A stretch of DNA of 24,477 nt from Paludihabitans sp045133675 (GCA_045133675.1 JBGUUS010000142.1:1-24477), one strand, 5' to 3'. Shown: positions 13,212 to 21,596, counted from the stretch's first letter. Program-made: numbers and translations. Notes: generated from the sequence alone by a model not told the origin.

Positions 13212-15149
13212 ATGAAAACTTGTCCAGTTTGTAAGGCACAGTGCGATCCGAATGCTCTTTACTGCACGAACTGCGGATGCGCGCTGAACGCTGTTCCGGT
13301 AACGCCGCAGCCGCAGCAGCCGGTATATAATGCACCGCAGCAGCCGCAGTACCAGCAACCGATGTATAACGCACCACAGCAGCCGCAGTACGGCCAGCCG
13401 ATGTATAACGCACCGCAGCAGCCGCAGTACCAGCAGCCGATGTACAACGCACCGCAGCAGCCACAGTACCAGCAGCCGATGTACAATGCACCGCAGCAGC
13501 CGCAGTATCAGCAGCCGATGTACAACGCGCCACAGCAGCCGATGTACAATGCGCCGCAGCAGCCGCAGTACCAGCAGCCGATGTATAATGCACCGCAGCA
13601 GCCGCAGGCTCCGGTACAGCCGCAGGCTCCGGTACAGCCACAGACTCCGGTACAGCCGCAGGCTCCGGTACAGCCGCAGGCTCCGGTATACGAAGCGCCG
13701 AAAGCTCCGGTAGCTCCGCCGGCACCGCCTGTTCCGGTGAAATCCGAAGAAGAGATCCTGAACGAGAAGATTGCCGACAGTAAGGTTACCCGCATGATCG
13801 GCAGATCGGTTGCCGGATTCTTCGACAAACCGGCGATCCGCAAAATTCTGCGCGATCAAAAGATCGCGAACTTTACACTGACCGCGGACGAAAAAGGCTG
13901 TCACATCGTTGCGTACCGTGCTGACGGTTCCCGCTTTGATGCGCTTGACTTTTTGAAAGATTATCCGTTTGCTGTCTGCAAGGCAAAGATCCACAAAGAA
14001 CTGCTTGCCGCAAACGCATCCGAAGAGGTTATCAACCGCTTTGTTGCTGAGGAATACGAGAAAGTTCCGTATGAATCCGCAAGACAGCGCCTTCTTGATA
14101 AGCTGTACACCGATTTCCTGCCGCAGTCTGACTGCCTGTCCGTCAACGTGCAGACCCGCATCGTAACGATCAAGCTTCCGGAGGTTCCGACCACGGTCCA
14201 GGAAGTGATGAATTCGGTTGTCACACCGCCGTCCGCACTTCCGAAGGCACCGCCGATGGAAATGCCGGCTCAGGCTCCGGCACAGCCGCAGCAGACACCG
14301 GGATTCCAGGAAGTACAGCCGCAGGCACCGCAGCAGGCATACGCAATGCCGCCGCAGATGCCGGTTTCGCCGGCTAAACCGAAGAAAGGCAAAAAAGGCC
14401 TTCTGATCAGCATCATCGCCGGCGTTCTCGCATTCATCGTTGCATTTGCAGTCGGTTTCTTCGCATTCGGCGGATTTGACCTGTTCGGCGGCGCACCGGC
14501 CGGCGAGCCGGAAGGCGAATCTTCGCTGATCCTTGACGGTGAGCTCAACGGCGGTGTCGTTGAAGAGATCCCGGAGGATATTCCGGAAGAAATCCCGGAA
14601 GCACCGGAAATGCCGGAAAGCCCGCACGACTTTGACCTGGAAAAAGGCGAGAACCCATACCTCTATGTAAAAGACGGTAACTACGAGATCCGTGTTGGCG
14701 CAGTGTTCTGGGAAAACAGCGGCATCGGCTCGGAAGAAATTTCCGCCGTATTTAAAGAGGTAGGCATCGACGTCGAAGAAGAAAACGGTGATCTCATCTT
14801 CATCGTTCCGGAAAATATCTACGATCAATACCTGGAGTTCGTTACGATGACGTTTGAAGTCGTTCTCGACCAGACGGAGCTTGCACGCCGCGAAATGTTC
14901 CCGGTTGTACAGGAAATTCATTTCAGCGAACAGTACAGAGAGGTTACCCTCGTGGTTGATACCGCCGCTGACTGGCATGCCGACGCAGAAGTGGCAGCAG
15001 GCTACACCGCAACCATCGGTGCACTGCATCAGATGTTCTACGGCGTACCGAGCGATATGACGATGGTTCGTGTGAACTACGTTGACATGAACACCGGTGA
15101 CGTGCTCGACTCGCTCGAGATCATCAATCCGTTCTCGATGCTCGAATAA
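13212..15149 (+). CDS. Zinc-ribbon, repeat-rich, single-span membrane protein
   Basis: A 645-residue protein with five parts. A zinc ribbon has Cys4, Cys7, Cys18 and Cys21 (CPVC...CTNCG). A Pro/Gln/Tyr/Asn repeat covers about 37-160. A folded domain at about 177-340 begins EEILNEKIADSK and includes FTLTADEKGCHIVAY. A second Pro/Gln linker leads to one membrane helix near 397-420, after KPKKGKKG. An acidic linker (EEIPEDIPEEIPEAPE) precedes a C-terminal domain at about 475-645. The N-terminus should be cytoplasmic and the last 220 residues outside. AAGGAGG lies 6 bp before the ATG. No enzyme motif was seen. Zinc-ribbon plus membrane-anchor proteins are common in Firmicutes, but I do not recognise either folded domain. 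Confidence 0.85.
   Translation: MKTCPVCKAQCDPNALYCTNCGCALNAVPVTPQPQQPVYNAPQQPQYQQPMYNAPQQPQYGQPMYNAPQQPQYQQPMYNAPQQPQYQQPMYNAPQQPQYQQPMYNAPQQPMYNAPQQPQYQQPMYNAPQQPQAPVQPQAPVQPQTPVQPQAPVQPQAPVYEAPKAPVAPPAPPVPVKSEEEILNEKIADSKVTRMIGRSVAGFFDKPAIRKILRDQKIANFTLTADEKGCHIVAYRADGSRFDALDFLKDYPFAVCKAKIHKELLAANASEEVINRFVAEEYEKVPYESARQRLLDKLYTDFLPQSDCLSVNVQTRIVTIKLPEVPTTVQEVMNSVVTPPSALPKAPPMEMPAQAPAQPQQTPGFQEVQPQAPQQAYAMPPQMPVSPAKPKKGKKGLLISIIAGVLAFIVAFAVGFFAFGGFDLFGGAPAGEPEGESSLILDGELNGGVVEEIPEDIPEEIPEAPEMPESPHDFDLEKGENPYLYVKDGNYEIRVGAVFWENSGIGSEEISAVFKEVGIDVEEENGDLIFIVPENIYDQYLEFVTMTFEVVLDQTELARREMFPVVQEIHFSEQYREVTLVVDTAADWHADAEVAAGYTATIGALHQMFYGVPSDMTMVRVNYVDMNTGDVLDSLEIINPFSMLE
13320..13607 (+). repeat. 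39-bp in-frame tandem repeat encoding PMYNAPQQPQYQQ
   Basis: Eight units start at 13320, 13359, 13398, 13437, 13476, 13515, 13539 and 13578. The sixth is shortened to 24 bp and the last to 30 bp. All losses are multiples of three, so the frame is kept. Differences between units are mostly third-base changes, indicating selection on the peptide. Confidence 0.9.
13608..13691 (+). repeat. 18-bp in-frame tandem repeat encoding APVQPQ
   Basis: Four complete units (the third begins with Thr) and a partial fifth directly follow the 39-bp repeat. It is a second, shorter repeat in the same linker. Confidence 0.85.
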
Positions 15150-15158
15150 CAGTAAACA

Positions 15159-15173
15159 TTCCGTATAACGGAA
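15159..15173. promoter_or_regulatory. Small perfect stem-loop or operator before fucO
   Basis: TTCCGT and ACGGAA are inverted around ATA, 30 bp before the fucO start. A -10-like TATACT (15181-15186) follows, but no clear -35 was found, so the fucO promoter is uncertain. Confidence 0.4.
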
Positions 15174-15202
15174 ACTATATTATACTAAAAGGAGAATATT
15201 TT

Positions 15203-16351
15203 ATGGCAAACCGTATCGTACTCAACGAAACTTCCTACCACGGCAAAGGCGCGATCAATGATATCGTTGCTGAAGTAAAAGGCCGCGGCTTCACCAAAGC
15301 GTTCGTCTGCTCCGACCCGGACCTGATCAAATTCGGCGTTACCGCAAAAGTAACCGCAGTTCTGGATGCAGCTGACCTCGCTTACGAGATCTACTCCGAC
15401 ATCAAAGCAAACCCGACGATTGAGAACGTTAAAAACGGCGTAGCAGCTTTCAAAGCTTCCGGCGCTGACTACATCATCGCAATCGGCGGCGGTTCCTCCA
15501 TGGATACCGCAAAAGCTGTCGGCATCATCATCACCAACCCGGAATTCGAAGATGTCCGCAGCCTGGAAGGCGTTGCACCGACCAAGAACAAGTGCGTTCC
15601 GATCATCGCTGTTCCGACCACCGCAGGTACCGCAGCAGAGGTTACCATCAACTACGTTATCACCGACGTGGAGAAAAACCGCAAATTCGTCTGCGTTGAC
15701 GTTCACGATATCCCGGTTGTTGCAATCATCGACCCGGATATGATGGCTACCATGCCGAAAGGCCTCACCGCCGCAACCGGTATGGACGCACTGACCCACG
15801 CAATCGAAGGCTTTACCACGAAAGCGGCTTGGGAAATGACCGATATGTTCCACCTCAAAGCAATCGAACTGATCGCGAAGAACCTCCGCGGCGCTGTTGA
15901 CAACACCGCTGACGGCCGTGAAGGCATGGCTCTTGGCCAGTACATCGCAGGCATGGGCTTCTCGAACGTTGGTCTGGGCATCGTTCACTCGATGGCTCAT
16001 CCGCTCGGCGCAGTTTATGACACGCCGCACGGTGTTGCAAACGCAATCCTCCTGCCGACCGTTATGGAATACAACGCAGAAGCAACCGGCGACAAATACA
16101 AATACATCGCAGCTGCAATGGGCGTTGAAGGCACGCAGGACATGACCGTTGAAGAGTACCGCAAAGCTGCTGTTGAGGCAGTAAAACAGCTCTCCGCTGA
16201 CGTTGGCATTCCGGCTGACCTCAAAGAGATCGTAAAAGAAGAGGACGTACAGTTCCTCGCTGAGTCCGCTTTTGCAGATGCTTGCCGTCCGGGCAACCCG
16301 AAGGACACCTCTGTTGAAGAGATCGCAGCACTCTACCGCAAACTCCTTTGA
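15203..16351 (+). CDS. fucO: Lactaldehyde reductase (iron-dependent alcohol dehydrogenase)
   Basis: A 382-residue group III alcohol dehydrogenase closely resembling E. coli FucO along its length, for example MANRIVLNET at the start, VPTTAGTAAEVTINYVITD and MGFSNVGLGIVHSMAHPLGA. It reduces L-lactaldehyde to 1,2-propanediol with NADH in deoxyhexose fermentation. The NAD site is IGGGSSMDTAK. The metal ligands are Asp195, His199, His262 and His276, each one position off the E. coli numbers. AAAGGAG lies about 9 bp before the ATG. Biased codons suggest strong expression. No fucose or rhamnose genes are nearby, so the physiological aldehyde could differ. Confidence 0.9.
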   Translation: MANRIVLNETSYHGKGAINDIVAEVKGRGFTKAFVCSDPDLIKFGVTAKVTAVLDAADLAYEIYSDIKANPTIENVKNGVAAFKASGADYIIAIGGGSSMDTAKAVGIIITNPEFEDVRSLEGVAPTKNKCVPIIAVPTTAGTAAEVTINYVITDVEKNRKFVCVDVHDIPVVAIIDPDMMATMPKGLTAATGMDALTHAIEGFTTKAAWEMTDMFHLKAIELIAKNLRGAVDNTADGREGMALGQYIAGMGFSNVGLGIVHSMAHPLGAVYDTPHGVANAILLPTVMEYNAEATGDKYKYIAAAMGVEGTQDMTVEEYRKAAVEAVKQLSADVGIPADLKEIVKEEDVQFLAESAFADACRPGNPKDTSVEEIAALYRKLL

Positions 16352-16387
16352 TATAAAACTTCTTTCGTAAGTTGTTGGTTTTAAAAT

Positions 16388-16427
16388 GGGAAAACACGCG
16401 TGCCGAAAGGCGCGCGTGTTTTCTTTC
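16388..16427 (+). terminator. Terminator of fucO
   Basis: AAAACACGCG and CGCGTGTTTT pair, with an inner GCC-GAAA-GGC cap, followed by TTTTCTTTCT. Confidence 0.92.
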
Positions 16428-16443
16428 TGTTTGTATTTTTGCC

Positions 16444-16472
16444 TTGAAGCCATCTTGTTACAGTGCTATAAT
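16444..16472 (+). promoter_or_regulatory. Promoter of the ABC-2 exporter operon
   Basis: TTGAAG, a 17-bp spacer and a perfect TATAAT, about 38 bp before the ATPase start. Confidence 0.75.
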
Positions 16473-16509
16473 AACTTTATATGCAAACTCGTTGAAAGGG
16501 GTTATTCCA

Positions 16510-17415
16510 TTGGATATTCTGCGCGTGGAAAATCTGGTCAAATCCTTTGGCCGCACGCAAATTATCAAAGATATTTCCTTCTCGGTCGGTGAAGGCGAGA
16601 TCGTGGGCTTCGTTGGCCCAAACGGCGCCGGCAAAACGACCACGTTAAAACTGATTACAAACCTCATCTTTCCGGACAGCGGTACGATCACCGTTGCCGG
16701 TCACGATCTGATGAAAGAGCGTGAGCAAGCACTCTCGCACCTCTCCGGTATTATCGAAAATCCGGGACTTTATCTGAACCTGAGCGGCAAAGAGAATCTC
16801 GACTTTATCCGCCGTCTGCGCGGCGTTTCGAAGGAGAAATATGACGAGGTCGTTGCGATCACCGGTCTCGGCGACCGCCTTTCCCGCAAAGTTAAAAAGT
16901 ATTCGCTCGGTATGAAACAGCGCCTTGCCATCGGTATGTGTTTGCTTTCTTCGCCGGATTTTCTGATTCTGGACGAGCCGACGAACGGCCTTGACCCGAC
17001 GGGTACGATGGAACTGCGCGAGCTGATCGTAAAAATGGCGAAGGAATACGGCGTTTCCGTCCTGTTTTCTTCGCATATGCTCGATGAGGTCGGCCGCATT
17101 TCCGACCGCGTTATCTATATTAAGGAAGGTCAGCTGCTCGGCGAGCGTACCCGCGAGGAAATGTTCGATACGGAGAGCTATCTGCTTTCTGTCAGCAGTG
17201 CGGAACAGTCGCTTCGTATTCTCACGCCGCTTGCCGGTGTTCGTTCCTGCAAGAAGCTCGACGAAAACCACGTCCGCCTCGAAACGGAAAAGGATGCGGT
17301 TGGCGGTATGCTTGCGGCGCTTCTTGGCAGCGGCATCGTCCTCTCCGATGTGCAGAAAGAGAGCGATCAGCTTGAAAACATCTATCGCGAGATCTTCCGG
17401 GAGGGCGTCAAATGA
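16510..17415 (+). CDS. ABC transporter ATP-binding protein (ABC-2 export type)
   Basis: A 301-residue ATPase with Walker A GPNGAGKTT at 36-44, the family signature as SLGMK at 132-136, Walker B FLILDEP with Glu156, and the H-loop in SSHMLDE. A C-terminal extension of about 80 residues resembles that of bacitracin/lantibiotic-immunity and NatA-like ATPases. The start is a TTG at 16510, 8 bp after AAAGGGG; an upstream ATG at 16372 is rejected because it precedes the promoter and lies across the fucO terminator. The gene overlaps the first permease by 4 bp (ATGA), so translation is coupled. The substrate is unknown; drug, peptide or ion export is possible. Confidence 0.92.
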   Translation: MDILRVENLVKSFGRTQIIKDISFSVGEGEIVGFVGPNGAGKTTTLKLITNLIFPDSGTITVAGHDLMKEREQALSHLSGIIENPGLYLNLSGKENLDFIRRLRGVSKEKYDEVVAITGLGDRLSRKVKKYSLGMKQRLAIGMCLLSSPDFLILDEPTNGLDPTGTMELRELIVKMAKEYGVSVLFSSHMLDEVGRISDRVIYIKEGQLLGERTREEMFDTESYLLSVSSAEQSLRILTPLAGVRSCKKLDENHVRLETEKDAVGGMLAALLGSGIVLSDVQKESDQLENIYREIFREGVK

Positions 17416-18629
17416 GACTGCTCACCCGTTTTGAGTGCAAAAAATCGTTCCTGAGCGTCAAAAACCTCCTTCTTTTGCTCCTTCTGCTCGTCACGATCGC
17501 ATATCCGCTTGTTGACGGTGCGATGAAAACGTGGGAGGCAAACGGAAAACGCTTTGGCGGATACAGCTCGATTTCCTCCGCCGGTTGGGGTTCGGAGGAC
17601 TGGGGTGCGGCGATCCGTATGTCCCAGCTGTTGAATCTCTATCCGGATCCGCTGACGCGCCCGGAAGAGGTTGAGGCAGAGCTCGACGTATGGCGCATGG
17701 ATTCGCACTATTCTGCGGCGCGCCGCGTTTATATGCGCTGGCTCGGCGAGGACCGCTGGCGCGATGCGGTTCAGGCGGCCGTTGACCAGGATGTAAACGT
17801 CCGCGATGCCATGGCGGCCGGTGTGATCGATGCACGCCTCGGCGGCAACGCCGAAACGCTGCAGGAACTCGATAACCGCATCCACAAAAATCAGTATCTG
17901 CTCGATCATGATGTGCGCATCATCACCGAAGACACGGCGATGACAGGCTGGGCTTTCCTGCGCCGCGTGCTGGATACGCTGCTTCCGGTATTGTTCACTG
18001 CGGCGGTTGTTGCGGCGGCTGCTGACGTTGTTGCGGCAGAACGCGACACCGGCAGCTTCAAATTCCTGCTGCTCCAGCCGATTCCGCGCCGCAATATCTT
18101 TACGGCGAAACTCGGTGTTTCGTTCATGCATACGCTTTGCCTCGTGTTTGTTCCGTTTGCGCTGGCGTTTTGTGCATCGACCCTGCTTTTTGGCACGGGC
18201 AGCGGCGACTATCCGATGGCATACTGTGCCGATTCTTATGTGAGCTTTATCAACAGCGGCTATGACGTACAGGCGGTCGAATATATCGCAACTGCCGATT
18301 GGTTTGTGCAGCTGCTGCCGCTGATGTTCTGCTGGCTTTTGTTCCTCACCGCGTTTGCGGTATTTGTATCCACCGCGGCAAAAACGAGTGTCACCGCACT
18401 CACCGTTACGCTGACCACCACGCTTGCGGCGTCGGTCATGCAGCCGTATCTCACGGGTATCCCGGGATTTTCGGCGATCTGGCCGTTTTCTTATGCCGAC
18501 CCGATGGCTGTTCTTTCCGGTGAATTGCAGACGACCGCACTCTGCGGCATTGTTGTGCTGCTCGGCTTTTCCGCCGCTTTGATCACGGCAAGCTTCGTGA
18601 TGTTCTGCAGAGAGGATGTGACCTGCTGA
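17412..18629 (+). CDS. ABC-2 type permease, first subunit
   Basis: A 405-residue membrane subunit. One N-terminal span (LLLLLLLLVTIAYPLV) is followed by a large probably external region of about 130 residues. Five further spans start near residue 180. The cytoplasmic coupling segment RDTGSFKFLLLQPIPRRNI after the second span is typical of the ABC-2 permeases that work with NatA/BcrA-like ATPases. It overlaps the ATPase gene by 4 bp and the next permease by 1 bp. The same segment occurs in the next protein, so the two are paralogues that probably form a heterodimer. Confidence 0.88.
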   Translation: MRLLTRFECKKSFLSVKNLLLLLLLLVTIAYPLVDGAMKTWEANGKRFGGYSSISSAGWGSEDWGAAIRMSQLLNLYPDPLTRPEEVEAELDVWRMDSHYSAARRVYMRWLGEDRWRDAVQAAVDQDVNVRDAMAAGVIDARLGGNAETLQELDNRIHKNQYLLDHDVRIITEDTAMTGWAFLRRVLDTLLPVLFTAAVVAAAADVVAAERDTGSFKFLLLQPIPRRNIFTAKLGVSFMHTLCLVFVPFALAFCASTLLFGTGSGDYPMAYCADSYVSFINSGYDVQAVEYIATADWFVQLLPLMFCWLLFLTAFAVFVSTAAKTSVTALTVTLTTTLAASVMQPYLTGIPGFSAIWPFSYADPMAVLSGELQTTALCGIVVLLGFSAALITASFVMFCREDVTC

Positions 18630-20065
18630 TGAAAAAGAAACCGTATTCCATCGGCGGTCTGCTCGCCTTTGAATTTAAAAAACTGGCCGCAAGCCGCAAA
18701 AACTGGGCGGTCATCGCGATTCTCTGCGTCACGCTCTTCCTTTTTGTTGCCTACAATATGCAGCAGGAGGAGCAGGAGAGAAAAGAAGTCTCCGCAGAGT
18801 GCGACTTCCTGGTCACGTGGTATGGCTATAAAGCGGGAACGTATGCGGAGTTTTATGATTTCTTTGAAAATCCGTCCCTGAAAAAATACGCCGAAGTCTC
18901 TGAAAAGCGTGCGGATTATTTTGAGGCACTTGCCGCTGCTTACCGCGCCGACGATGCGGATGCGATCATTGCCGCAAGAAGAACGTACTACGATTTTCAG
19001 ATCGAGTTCATCAACTGGATGGCAGACTATGCCGACACGGACGAATATAACCTCTTTATTAAATCGCTGCAGACGGAGCTGGGTGATTCATTCCGTTCGG
19101 CACTTGCCGTAAACCGCGAGGAAGCGTACTACTTCGCGGCACAGAAAGCGTATTACGAAGAGCTCGAGGTGTCGGGTGCAAAACCGATCATTTCGCTGTA
19201 TGACATGTCCGCGTTCCATTTCCTGTACCGCTTTTTGACTACGCTGTTTCCGACCGTCGTGCTGATTGCGGCATTTTTGCTGCTGTCGGACACGATGTCC
19301 TCCGAAAAAGATACCGGTTCGTACAAATTCCTGCTTTTACAGCCGATTTCCCGCGGAAAGGTCCTGCTTGTCAAGATCCTTGCCGGCATGCTCTATGCCG
19401 CGGCGGTAACTTTGGTACTTTTGCTGGCTGCATTTTTGCTCACCGGTCTTTTAAACGGATTCGGTTCGCCGAATTATCCGGTTCTCTCCGATGCGGACGG
19501 CCTTGTTTCGTTTGACGCCGCGAAGTCGAACTATTACGCAGAAATCGAGAGGATGCAGTATAACGGCATCTATAACTCGCTCAATATGCGTGTCGACCGC
19601 GCGTATTCTACATTTGAAACACTCGGCGACGGTCTGCACCTGGGTGTCAGCCCGTTTTCTCCGGTGGAATCGGTCGAAAATCCCGGCGGCTGGCGCGGTT
19701 ACAGAGGTTCTGCACTTGCGGCACCGGCAAAAGATCTTTCGGTCGTTCCGATGTGGAACGTTCTGCTGCAGTCGCTCGTTCCGCTTGCGTTTTTCTTCCT
19801 GCTTGTGTCCTGTGCCGCGGTCTGCATTTCCGCATTTTCGTACAGCGGTGTGCTTTCGCTGATTCTCTGCGCGCTTGCGGGTATCTGCCTGATGCCGCTT
19901 GTCTCCGTTCCGGGTTCACCGCTACAGACGGCGGGTGCCGCTCTGCTTGTTTCGGGACTCAGCGGACAGACCGCGCTGACGGCGTCGCTTGCTTCGTTTG
20001 GCGCGTCGCTCGTTCTCTATGGCGCAGCGGTGCTCGGTTTCAGAAGAAAGGACATCTTCTGTTAA
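18629..20065 (+). CDS. ABC-2 type permease, second subunit
   Basis: A 478-residue paralogue of the preceding subunit. The first span (about 29-45) precedes a large acidic external region, and the coupling segment reads KDTGSYKFLLLQPISRGKV. A second large external loop (about 275-370), with YNSLNMRVDRAYSTF, precedes the last spans. The start ATG shares one base with the previous stop. It ends the exporter operon; no good hairpin terminator follows before the next promoter. Its larger loops suggest it contributes most of the outer recognition surface, though that is only inferred. Confidence 0.87.
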   Translation: MKKKPYSIGGLLAFEFKKLAASRKNWAVIAILCVTLFLFVAYNMQQEEQERKEVSAECDFLVTWYGYKAGTYAEFYDFFENPSLKKYAEVSEKRADYFEALAAAYRADDADAIIAARRTYYDFQIEFINWMADYADTDEYNLFIKSLQTELGDSFRSALAVNREEAYYFAAQKAYYEELEVSGAKPIISLYDMSAFHFLYRFLTTLFPTVVLIAAFLLLSDTMSSEKDTGSYKFLLLQPISRGKVLLVKILAGMLYAAAVTLVLLLAAFLLTGLLNGFGSPNYPVLSDADGLVSFDAAKSNYYAEIERMQYNGIYNSLNMRVDRAYSTFETLGDGLHLGVSPFSPVESVENPGGWRGYRGSALAAPAKDLSVVPMWNVLLQSLVPLAFFFLLVSCAAVCISAFSYSGVLSLILCALAGICLMPLVSVPGSPLQTAGAALLVSGLSGQTALTASLASFGASLVLYGAAVLGFRRKDIFC

Positions 20066-20087
20066 CGGTTTGTTTTCGGAAAAACAA

Positions 20088-20116
20088 TTGCGAAATTCCC
20101 TGTATTGTGGTAAAAT
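20088..20116 (+). promoter_or_regulatory. Promoter of the glycosyltransferase gene
   Basis: TTGCGA, a 17-bp spacer and TAAAAT, about 60 bp before the start. Confidence 0.65.
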
Positions 20117-20177
20117 AGATATCACAGTTATATTATGTTAGATTGTCCGTTGTAAGGGCGAAAAGGAGATGACAAGG

Positions 20178-21188
20178 ATGAAAGTATTGCTGTATACCGA
20201 AGCGATGAATTTGCTCGGCAAGTCCGGCGTCGGTAAAGCGCGCAGCCATCAGATCCGTGCTTTGGAGCAGGTTGGCGTTGAATGGACGATCGATCCGAAG
20301 GAAAAGGTTGATCTTGTCCACATCAATACGATTCTTCCAAAATCGAAAGCTCTTGCGAAGCGCTCCAGAAAAAACGGCACGCCGGTTGTTTATCACGCGC
20401 ATTCCACCGTTGAGGATTTCCGCAATTCTTACGTTGGCGCAAATGCTTTTGCACCGTTTTTCAAAAAATGGCTCTGTTCCTGCTATCGCCTCGGCGATAC
20501 GCTGATCACGCCGACACCGTATTCGAAACGCCTGATCGAAAAATATAACATCGGCAAACCGATCTATCCGTGCTCCAACGGCATTGACCTTTCGTTCTTT
20601 GACCGCAACAACGAGCGCCAGGTCGATTTCCGCGAGTATTTCGGCTTAAAACCGGACGATAAGGTCATTATGAGTGTTGGTCTGTGGATCGAACGCAAAG
20701 GTATTCTTGATTTCGTTGAGCTTGCAAAACGGATGCCGGAGTATCACTTTATCTGGTTTGGCTACACCTCGCTGTGGAGCGTTCCGGCAAAGGTACGCAA
20801 AGCGGTCAAAACGAAACTGCCGAATCTGCATTTCCCGGGATTTGTCGAAAGCCCGATCCTGCGCACCGCATACTGGGATTCCGATCTCTTCCTTTTCCCG
20901 ACGTATGAGGAGACCGAGGGCATCGTTCTGCTTGAGGCGCTTGCCGCAAAACAGAATGTGCTCATCCGCGATATCCCGATCTATGAAGAATGGCTGACCG
21001 ACGGCGAAAACGTCTATAAAGCCGGAACGATCGAACAGTTCGAGGAGAAAATCCGCGGTATCCTGGAAAAGAAACTGCCGGATCTCACCGAAAACGGTTA
21101 TAAGGTCGCGGAGGACCGCTGCATTGCCGCGGTGGGCGAGAGACTGAAAATGATCTACGAAGAGACGATCGAGCGCACAAAGAAATAA
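20178..21188 (+). CDS. Glycosyltransferase family 4-type (GT-B) enzyme, possible glycolipid synthase
   Basis: A 336-residue retaining glycosyltransferase. The N-terminal domain opens MKVLLYTEAMNLLGKSGVGKA and has VYHAHSTVEDFRNS. The donor-binding domain has GLWIERKGILDF, and the EX7E motif lies in YEETEGIVLLEALA. The acceptor half resembles Firmicute enzymes that add a second sugar to glucosyl-diacylglycerol, but this is recalled similarity, so the acceptor is uncertain. Two ATGs are close together; the second, at 20178, is chosen because AAGGAG abuts the first and is 9 bp from the second. It probably acts at the inner face of the membrane. It converges on ireB. Confidence 0.85.
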   Translation: MKVLLYTEAMNLLGKSGVGKARSHQIRALEQVGVEWTIDPKEKVDLVHINTILPKSKALAKRSRKNGTPVVYHAHSTVEDFRNSYVGANAFAPFFKKWLCSCYRLGDTLITPTPYSKRLIEKYNIGKPIYPCSNGIDLSFFDRNNERQVDFREYFGLKPDDKVIMSVGLWIERKGILDFVELAKRMPEYHFIWFGYTSLWSVPAKVRKAVKTKLPNLHFPGFVESPILRTAYWDSDLFLFPTYEETEGIVLLEALAAKQNVLIRDIPIYEEWLTDGENVYKAGTIEQFEEKIRGILEKKLPDLTENGYKVAEDRCIAAVGERLKMIYEETIERTKK

Positions 21189-21189
21189 C

Positions 21190-21226
21190 GAAAAAGGGCA
21201 TCTTCCTTAAAAAAGGAGATGCCCTT
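21190..21226. terminator. Hairpin terminator between glycosyltransferase and ireB
   Basis: AAGGGCATC and GATGCCCTT form the outer stem, with an inner TCCTT/AAGGA extension. The T-run is better for leftward transcription (five T residues) than for rightward. Confidence 0.75.
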
Positions 21227-21245
21227 ATCTGTTGCAAAGAGAAAG

Positions 21246-21278
21246 AAAAATCACCGGAGAAGCTCTCCGGTGATTTTT
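21246..21278. terminator. Bidirectional terminator shared by glycosyltransferase and ireB
   Basis: A perfect 15-bp stem, AAAAATCACCGGAGA against TCTCCGGTGATTTTT, closes on loop AGC. It gives T-runs in both directions and lies 8 bp after the ireB stop. Confidence 0.93.
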
Positions 21279-21286
21279 GAGTTGGT

Positions 21287-21532
21287 TCATTCGCTCAGGT
21301 ATTCTTTTACCATCGCCTGCAGAAGTTCATCACGGTCAATATGACGGATCAGGCTGCGCGCATTGTTATACGTGGTGATGTAAGCCGGATCTTCCGAGAG
21401 GATATAGCCAACGATCTGGCTGATCGGATTGTATCCTTTGTGATTCAATGCATCATACACCTCGGTGAGAATGCGTTTCATCTCTTTGTCTTTCTCGTCA
21501 TTGACCGAAAATGTCATCGTTTTGTCGTACAT
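21287..21532 (-). CDS. ireB: IreB family regulatory phosphoprotein (UPF0297)
   Basis: An 81-residue cytoplasmic protein with the family core LTEVYDALNHKGYNPISQIV followed by GYILSEDPAYITTYNNAR. In Enterococcus faecalis IreB is a substrate of the PASTA kinase IreK, phosphorylated on N-terminal threonines, and affects cephalosporin resistance. Here Thr5 and Thr7 in MYDKTMTF are the matching candidates. GGAGG lies 9 bp before the ATG. Family genes often precede ruvX and a DUF1292 gene, but here it is a single-gene unit with its own promoter and terminator. The family call is firm and the signalling role is by analogy. Confidence 0.92.
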   Translation of the reverse strand: MYDKTMTFSVNDEKDKEMKRILTEVYDALNHKGYNPISQIVGYILSEDPAYITTYNNARSLIRHIDRDELLQAMVKEYLSE

Positions 21533-21567
21533 GCTCTGATACCTCCGACCCTAAAATTCTAATCTAT

Positions 21568-21596
21568 AGTATACATCAAAACGAAAAAAATCGCAA
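21568..21596 (-). promoter_or_regulatory. Promoter of ireB
   Basis: Reading leftward there is TTGCGA, a 17-bp T-rich spacer and TATACT, about 35 bp before the start. Confidence 0.7.

Noticed and set aside
13320..13607. Regular 39-bp repeats as a CRISPR array
   Set aside because: Units are contiguous with no unique spacers, and they are translated in frame.
13209..15029. 606-residue Arg/Leu-rich open frame opposite the zinc-ribbon gene
   Set aside because: Its repeats are the reverse complement of the PQY-coding repeat. The forward frame has the ribosome site, promoter and zinc ribbon.
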